Program-made: the position numbers and the translations under genes
Notes under the pieces: model-generated
The model's database searches: none
Told to the model about the DNA's origin: nothing
The model's input: only the letters and a program-made list of their open reading frames with translations
NCBI GenBank assembly: GCA_918797485.1
Contig: CAKKNE010000004.1
Location: forward strand, 806,001-870,000
Direction: 5' to 3'
DNA length: 64,000 nt
Source of the DNA: Pelagomonas calceolata
Taxonomy: Eukaryota; Sar; Pelagophyceae; Pelagomonadales; Pelagomonadaceae
Part shown: positions 59,734 through 64,000 of the stretch, in pieces
Layout: each line of letters begins with the position of its first letter
How positions within the stretch are numbered: position 1 is the first letter of the stretch

Positions 59734-62700
59734 ATGGAAACCTTCGCAATATGCGGCATCGACCACACGACGACCACCGATGACGACGAAGAGCACGCGC
59801 AAGTTATTGTGGACGTAGCTGTGATAGCCGCCGACGCGGCGGTCGACGCCCCGTGGGAGCGCTGCGTTGGAGAGACGAACATCGGCTTAGGGCTGCGGCG
59901 CGTCGGCATCGCGGTGCGCAAAGCGGCTAGGACGGACGCGCCCGCGTACGTCGTCGACGCACGTATATCTGCGACGCGGCCCGGCAATGACCGCGGCTGG
60001 ACGGCCTGCGCCCAGCTAAATGGAGCGAACCCGTCTTTATCATCGGGAGGATTGACCGGGTCGCTGCGCGCGCCTTTGTTGCTCTGGCGCCGCGTCGCCG
60101 CGCCCAGCGACCGCGCCGCACCTTTGGTAGCGTTACGTCTGACGACCGGCACTCCACAAAAGCCCTGGGCGCCTTTATCAATACCTACCACTACAAATTT
60201 CCCGCGGACCACTGCCCTATTCGACAGACGGGGCCAGGCCCGTTTGTATGGAGTCCGCGCGCCACCGATGAAAGCTCCTCCACAAATACTAGCGAGTTGG
60301 GGCCGGCCGCCGCCCAGATTGGCCGACCTCGTTTTTGATGATGACGCCTCTGTGAAGAGGAAGCCGCGCGATTCATTGACTTTCGAGGAGTTTTCCTTCA
60401 GCCTCACGGACGCAACGGGTGCGATAACCTTCGTGAGCTGCGTGCGCTTCGACGCGCCCCTCTCCAATCAACAGGGCGCGGAGATACGCTGCGAGCCCGT
60501 GGCGTTCTGCCTCTTGTATCGTAGATCAGACGCGCGCGCGGCGATGCGCACGGCGTGCGTCGAGCTCTACCGCCTCTACTTGTCGAAGCACCCTAGAGCG
60601 TTCCGCGTCCTGCTCGCGACACTGGCACATTTGCCTTTGCCTTCACCTGATGAGCGCGTCGACCTGCGTATTAGTTTTGTCGATGAAGATGGATCAATGG
60701 CGCCGTTGCGGGAGATTTCTGTAAGGTCGTCTCGGTTATTACGGGCGGGCCTGCGGTCCGTGGATGATGCGCAGGCGTGGCGCGCGTTTCTTTCTTCGTT
60801 AGCACCCGACAACTTGGTGAGAGTTGTGGAACTCGCGTTACTGGAAAGACCGCTACTCGTGTGTGCGTCGTCGACCCCGAGCTGGTTCCTCGATTGTTTG
60901 AGAGCGGTCTTGTACCCGCTGCACTGGGCCCTGCCTTGCGTGGATCGCGTGCCGCGCGACATCGGCCACGACCTCGTGAGCGGCGTCGTGCCCCTGCTCG
61001 CCGCGTGCCGCCTGGGGCCGGGGGCGGCGCCGGCGCGGAATCGGTGCTTTAGTGAACCCGTAGATCACTCGGTCGTCGTCGTGGACCTCGACTCAAAAGA
61101 AATCGATTTTGGCCTCAAGCTCCACGCGTCGGCGCCGCGTATCTCCCAAATGCACCGGCGGCGCTGCTGCGGCGCGCTGCGCGTGATTGGCGACATTGAC
61201 GGCGAGGGCGTGGCGATCCGCGACGTCTTCGCGCAACTGGTCGCTTCCGTCCTCGAGGGCCACCGGGCGTGCCTCAACCTCCAGAAGCGGGACACGCGGC
61301 GCCTGAGTGTGAGTGATATCATCGACGCGAAACGCTTCTCGCGAGGGGACCCGTTCCGCTGCGAACTGGGCGAGACCCAGGCCTTCGCCGAATTTGTCAG
61401 AAGGGCGGTGGAGCCCGACGTGGACGACGGTGCCGTCGACGTCACCGTAGGTGGCCTCGCGGCGCAGCTGCGGGCCCGCGACGAGACGACCATAGAGTGT
61501 TCGGCGGCCGTGACGCTGCCCTGCGTCGCCTCGACGGAAGAGACGAACTGGGCTTCCCTAGTTGGAGACGCTTCAGAACGCGTCGACTTTGAGGATTTGA
61601 GGATGCGCATTCAGACGGCCTCGGCGTCGGACGCGGCGACGCCGGCCGAGCGCTACCGGCGCGACGCCCTCGCGGCGGCGGGGCGGTCTCAGTTAAATCT
61701 AGATGCAGACCCGGCCCGAGGCGCCGTCCGCGACGTGGCCGAGCTCCATTTTTTAACTTTGCCGCGGTTTGTCAGGCGACGCCGCACGGCCGCGCAGATG
61801 GCCTGGGGGCTGCTGCGGGCGCTGGGGCTGCTCCGGCACCTGCTCGCGAACAGGTTGGTCCCGAGCGAGGCCGCCTGGCGCGCCTTGTTGCTCGCCGCGG
61901 GCCAAATCAAGGCGACAGCCACCGACTTAACGGTGCGGGAGTTCGCCCGGGACGTCGCGCGGGCGCTCTTCCGCGAGATGCAAGCATGGGACATAAAAAT
62001 AGGGCCCCAGACCTTCGCGCTCTGGTCGTTAGCGGTAGCGGGAGACGAAGACGCAGGATACGCCACGGAGGACGATGAATTAGCGGCGCCGCGGTTGTTT
62101 GCCCGCTCCGCGACCTGGTCGGCCGAGGACGCTGGTAATGAATGTCCGTGGCTCTGGGACGCGGGCGCGCAATTTTGTCAGGAGCGAGGCGTGTCCACGG
62201 CGGACCTTGGGGTGCTCTGCGCCAAGGATGACGACGCCTGTTACGCGCCGGGCGACGCGTTCTTTGGGCGGGGCGGCTCACCGCCGACGCCGAAGTTACC
62301 AGAAGCGTCGGAGCGGCGCATTGTGCTCAAGCCGGGGGCCGTCGGTTGTGAAGCTTGCGGGGCAAGAGCGCCCGAGCCGGCCGTGCTGGCGGCGGTGCTC
62401 CACGGCTGCCTCGGGCAGTCGGCGTGTGCCAAATGTGGTGCATCTGGAGATGGAGTGAAACCGACGCTCGTCGTCCTCGACAGTGTGATCGGGCCCCAGG
62501 TCGTGGCCTACCTCGCGCCGCGGGCGATACGCCTGGACGTGGACGCGCGCATCCGGCGCCACGGCGAGGCGTCGCTCGCGGCGGCGCGCGTGGTTGCGGA
62601 CGCGCCGGACGTCTTTTATAGTGCCTTGTGGTGGTCCGCGCGGCTCCGCCTGCCGCCGCCGTTCCGGGGCCGCGGCGACCACGCGCTGCACCTGGCGCTC

Positions 62701-62808
62701 CAGTCGTCGTCCGGCGACGTTGGGAAGGACGACCGGCTGGCGGGGGCGCGCGATGCGTTCGGGACGCTGCCGCGGTCGGGGCTGGAGGTGTGGCTGCCGG
62801 CGTTTTAG
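59734..62808 (+). CDS. Tripartite DENN-domain protein
   Basis: Single exon, 1024 aa from METFAICGIDHTTT; an in-frame Met 25 codons upstream is less likely. The uDENN strand FEEFSFSLTDATGAITFVSCVRF (~215-240) is followed by YRRSDARAAMRTACVELYRLYL. The cDENN core is LALLERPLLVCASSTPSWFLDCLRAVLYPLHWALPCVDRVP (~375-415), then the dDENN-type helices (DVFAQLVASVLEGHR). A later helical part (QMAWGLLRALGLLRHLLAN ... LFREMQAWDIKIGPQTFALW) looks like PPR-type repeats, as in DENND4/Crag. Near the end are two CxxC pairs (CEACGA, CAKCGA) forming a probable zinc site. DENN proteins are Rab exchange factors in membrane traffic. The Rab partner is unknown. Confidence 0.8.
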   Translation: METFAICGIDHTTTTDDDEEHAQVIVDVAVIAADAAVDAPWERCVGETNIGLGLRRVGIAVRKAARTDAPAYVVDARISATRPGNDRGWTACAQLNGANPSLSSGGLTGSLRAPLLLWRRVAAPSDRAAPLVALRLTTGTPQKPWAPLSIPTTTNFPRTTALFDRRGQARLYGVRAPPMKAPPQILASWGRPPPRLADLVFDDDASVKRKPRDSLTFEEFSFSLTDATGAITFVSCVRFDAPLSNQQGAEIRCEPVAFCLLYRRSDARAAMRTACVELYRLYLSKHPRAFRVLLATLAHLPLPSPDERVDLRISFVDEDGSMAPLREISVRSSRLLRAGLRSVDDAQAWRAFLSSLAPDNLVRVVELALLERPLLVCASSTPSWFLDCLRAVLYPLHWALPCVDRVPRDIGHDLVSGVVPLLAACRLGPGAAPARNRCFSEPVDHSVVVVDLDSKEIDFGLKLHASAPRISQMHRRRCCGALRVIGDIDGEGVAIRDVFAQLVASVLEGHRACLNLQKRDTRRLSVSDIIDAKRFSRGDPFRCELGETQAFAEFVRRAVEPDVDDGAVDVTVGGLAAQLRARDETTIECSAAVTLPCVASTEETNWASLVGDASERVDFEDLRMRIQTASASDAATPAERYRRDALAAAGRSQLNLDADPARGAVRDVAELHFLTLPRFVRRRRTAAQMAWGLLRALGLLRHLLANRLVPSEAAWRALLLAAGQIKATATDLTVREFARDVARALFREMQAWDIKIGPQTFALWSLAVAGDEDAGYATEDDELAAPRLFARSATWSAEDAGNECPWLWDAGAQFCQERGVSTADLGVLCAKDDDACYAPGDAFFGRGGSPPTPKLPEASERRIVLKPGAVGCEACGARAPEPAVLAAVLHGCLGQSACAKCGASGDGVKPTLVVLDSVIGPQVVAYLAPRAIRLDVDARIRRHGEASLAAARVVADAPDVFYSALWWSARLRLPPPFRGRGDHALHLALQSSSGDVGKDDRLAGARDAFGTLPRSGLEVWLPAF

Positions 62809-62885
62809 TTGTTGTTGTGTAAGATTACTGTCTCTGATGGACGCCTAGCGCGGCGACGAGGCGGCGGCGTCTCGTGGGCGCCGAC

Positions 62886-63704
62886 TTAAGGATCCTGGTC
62901 CCCGGCGTCGGCGCCCTCGCCCGAGAGCGCCGCCTGCATAAGCTCGGCGAAGGCCTCGGGGTCGCGCGCCTTCAGCTCCGACAGCTCCTCAATGGCAGCG
63001 TTGGCTTCCTGCGGGTCCATGCCCAGGTGGCCCGCGATGGCCGACGCGGCGGCGAACGGCGTCGCCGCGGCCGCGAGCTGCGGCTCGGGCGGTGCAAGTT
63101 CGCCTGGTACTGCTTGCCCGAGCAGTTCGCGCAGCGCGAAGCGGGCTCGCGCCTGTCGTAGACCGCCCTCAATATTACGGGTGGACGGGTGCGCTCCGCC
63201 GAACACGCGCCGCGCGGTCCGTGCCGTCTCCTCGAGTATCGTCAAGGCCTCGCGGAGATCGTCGAGCGTGGCGGCGGGGTCTGCGCAGAAGGCCATTGCG
63301 TAGTTTGTCCTCATCCCGAGCGTCATCTCATGACTCTCGCCGAGAACACGTCGCGCCACGGGCAGCGTTTTGCGATACAATGCCTTGGCTTCTTCGGAGC
63401 GCTGAAGTTGAATAAGGGACCCCATGTAGTTGATTGCTGCTCGGAGGGTGCTAAAATCTTCCTCGCCGTTCGTGTCGTCGGCGCACGCCTCGACCGCGAC
63501 CGCGACGGCCTCCTTGTATTTTTTGTCGGCGTGATATTGCTCCGCGTTGCCGCCGCGGTGTATTTTCTTACACATTTGCTTGTGGCCGCGGCGCCAGTGG
63601 TCATGTTGGCAAGTTTTGTTGCAGTATCTGGTATGGCATCTAACGCATCGCGGCGCGTCGTGGGCCAGTGGGGCGGCGCAGGCGGCGCAGGTTGTGAGGA
63701 TCAT
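62886..63704 (-). CDS. MYND zinc-finger / TPR-like protein
   Basis: 272 aa. Residues 6-46 form a MYND finger: CAACAAPL ... CVRCHTRYCNKTCQHDHWRRGHKQMC, with all Cys/His ligands. A helical repeat region follows (EQYHADKKYKEAVAVAVEA; LIQLQRSEEAKALYRKTLPVARRVLG; ALTILEETARTARRVFGGAHPST) of the kinesin-light-chain/NPHP3 TPR type. The end is acidic. MYND and TPR modules both bind peptides, so an adaptor role is likely. Pelagophyte genomes are known to carry many proteins of this kind. It converges with the DENN gene (77 bp between stops) and has a motif copy 59 bp upstream. Confidence 0.8.
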   Translation of the reverse strand: MILTTCAACAAPLAHDAPRCVRCHTRYCNKTCQHDHWRRGHKQMCKKIHRGGNAEQYHADKKYKEAVAVAVEACADDTNGEEDFSTLRAAINYMGSLIQLQRSEEAKALYRKTLPVARRVLGESHEMTLGMRTNYAMAFCADPAATLDDLREALTILEETARTARRVFGGAHPSTRNIEGGLRQARARFALRELLGQAVPGELAPPEPQLAAAATPFAAASAIAGHLGMDPQEANAAIEELSELKARDPEAFAELMQAALSGEGADAGDQDP

Positions 63705-63763
63705 TTTTGCGTCGGCGGGGCGTCGAGAGGGTCGCGGGCGTCGATGTGAATGCGGTGAGGCTG

Positions 63764-63785
63764 GCTAGTATCCTTAGAGGCTAGC
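63764..63785. promoter_or_regulatory. Recurrent intergenic motif
   Basis: GCTAGTATCCTTAGAGGCTAGC, 60 bp upstream of the MYND gene start. The terminal GCTAG words are perfect, the centre slightly diverged. Confidence 0.5.
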
Positions 63786-63869
63786 TCAAGAAAAGTTAAT
63801 CAACAGCGCAGCCAGCCAGTCCTACGAGTCGACGTAGCCGAGGTAGGCGTACGAATGCCCGCGATATAA

Positions 63870-64000
63870 CACACGTGTGCCTGGCGCACGCACGCTGCAT
63901 TTGTCGCATCGCTGCGAGAACCACAGCTCCAAGCCAGCTCCAAGCCACACACGTGCCTGGCGCACCACTGCATTGTCGCACGAGAACCACAGCTCCAAAA
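63870..64000. repeat. Tandem repeat running off the right edge
   Basis: Unit beginning ACACACGTG(TG)CCTGGCGCAC and ending GAGAACCACAGCTCCAA, first copy 63870-63946, second from 63947 to the window end with small deletions. Nothing coding is seen. Confidence 0.7.

Noticed and set aside
1-64000. Integrated viral or LTR-type element
   Set aside because: I saw no reverse transcriptase, integrase, capsid or long terminal repeats; the only mobile elements are introners.

Overview
The window looks like nuclear DNA from a compact, GC-rich microbial alga, most likely a pelagophyte stramenopile (Aureococcus/Pelagomonas-like). The evidence: eukaryote-only genes (PUS7, CDK7, a CHD-type remodeller, the cap methyltransferase PCIF1, TRAPPC2L, PA28, DENN); convergent 3' ends only 18-77 bp apart; a bestrophin with a stramenopile-style plastid-targeting leader; and short introns that are clearly introner elements. 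Introners are small DNA-transposon-like insertions, here with terminal inverted repeats and 8-bp target duplications, known from Aureococcus. The species is inferred, not proven.

Layout. 1-15 kb: a GT11-like glycosyltransferase that runs off the left edge and opens at position 1023, PUS7 with one introner, an F-box protein, a large membrane protein ending in a RING finger, three tandem genes with Cys-rich hydrophobic tails, a CDK7-like kinase, and an unresolved gene at 13.5-15.2 kb. 15.7-21.5 kb: a CHD1-like remodeller in six exons whose introns are introner-like and whose tail carries SIM-, PIP- and UIM-like motifs. 21.8-23.5 kb: an RGG/RanBP2 zinc-finger protein. 23.8-46.3 kb: two giant tandem paralogues (A about 3246 aa, B about 3739 aa). 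Each is a secreted-type ectodomain with one transmembrane helix and a cytoplasmic RRM-like domain. Scraps of a third copy and of the PA28 gene tail mark the duplication seams. 46.5-47.2 kb: the intact PA28 gene. 48.2-49.0 kb: a 142-bp satellite. 49-64 kb: an unrecognised 903-aa protein, PCIF1, TRAPPC2L, a tail-anchored flavodoxin split by a textbook introner, an MFS transporter, a plastid bestrophin, a DENN protein and a MYND/TPR protein.

Two threads run through the window. The first is active or recent introner insertion, with elements at every stage from perfect target duplications to decayed ones. The second is a short intergenic motif, consensus CTAGTGTCTTA, 5-7 bases, then GCTAGC, or its reverse complement. 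It recurs in at least ten intergenic regions, usually 50-240 bp upstream of start codons, and looks like a promoter element I do not recognise from the literature. I saw no CRISPR arrays, rRNA, retroviral or Polinton-type elements.
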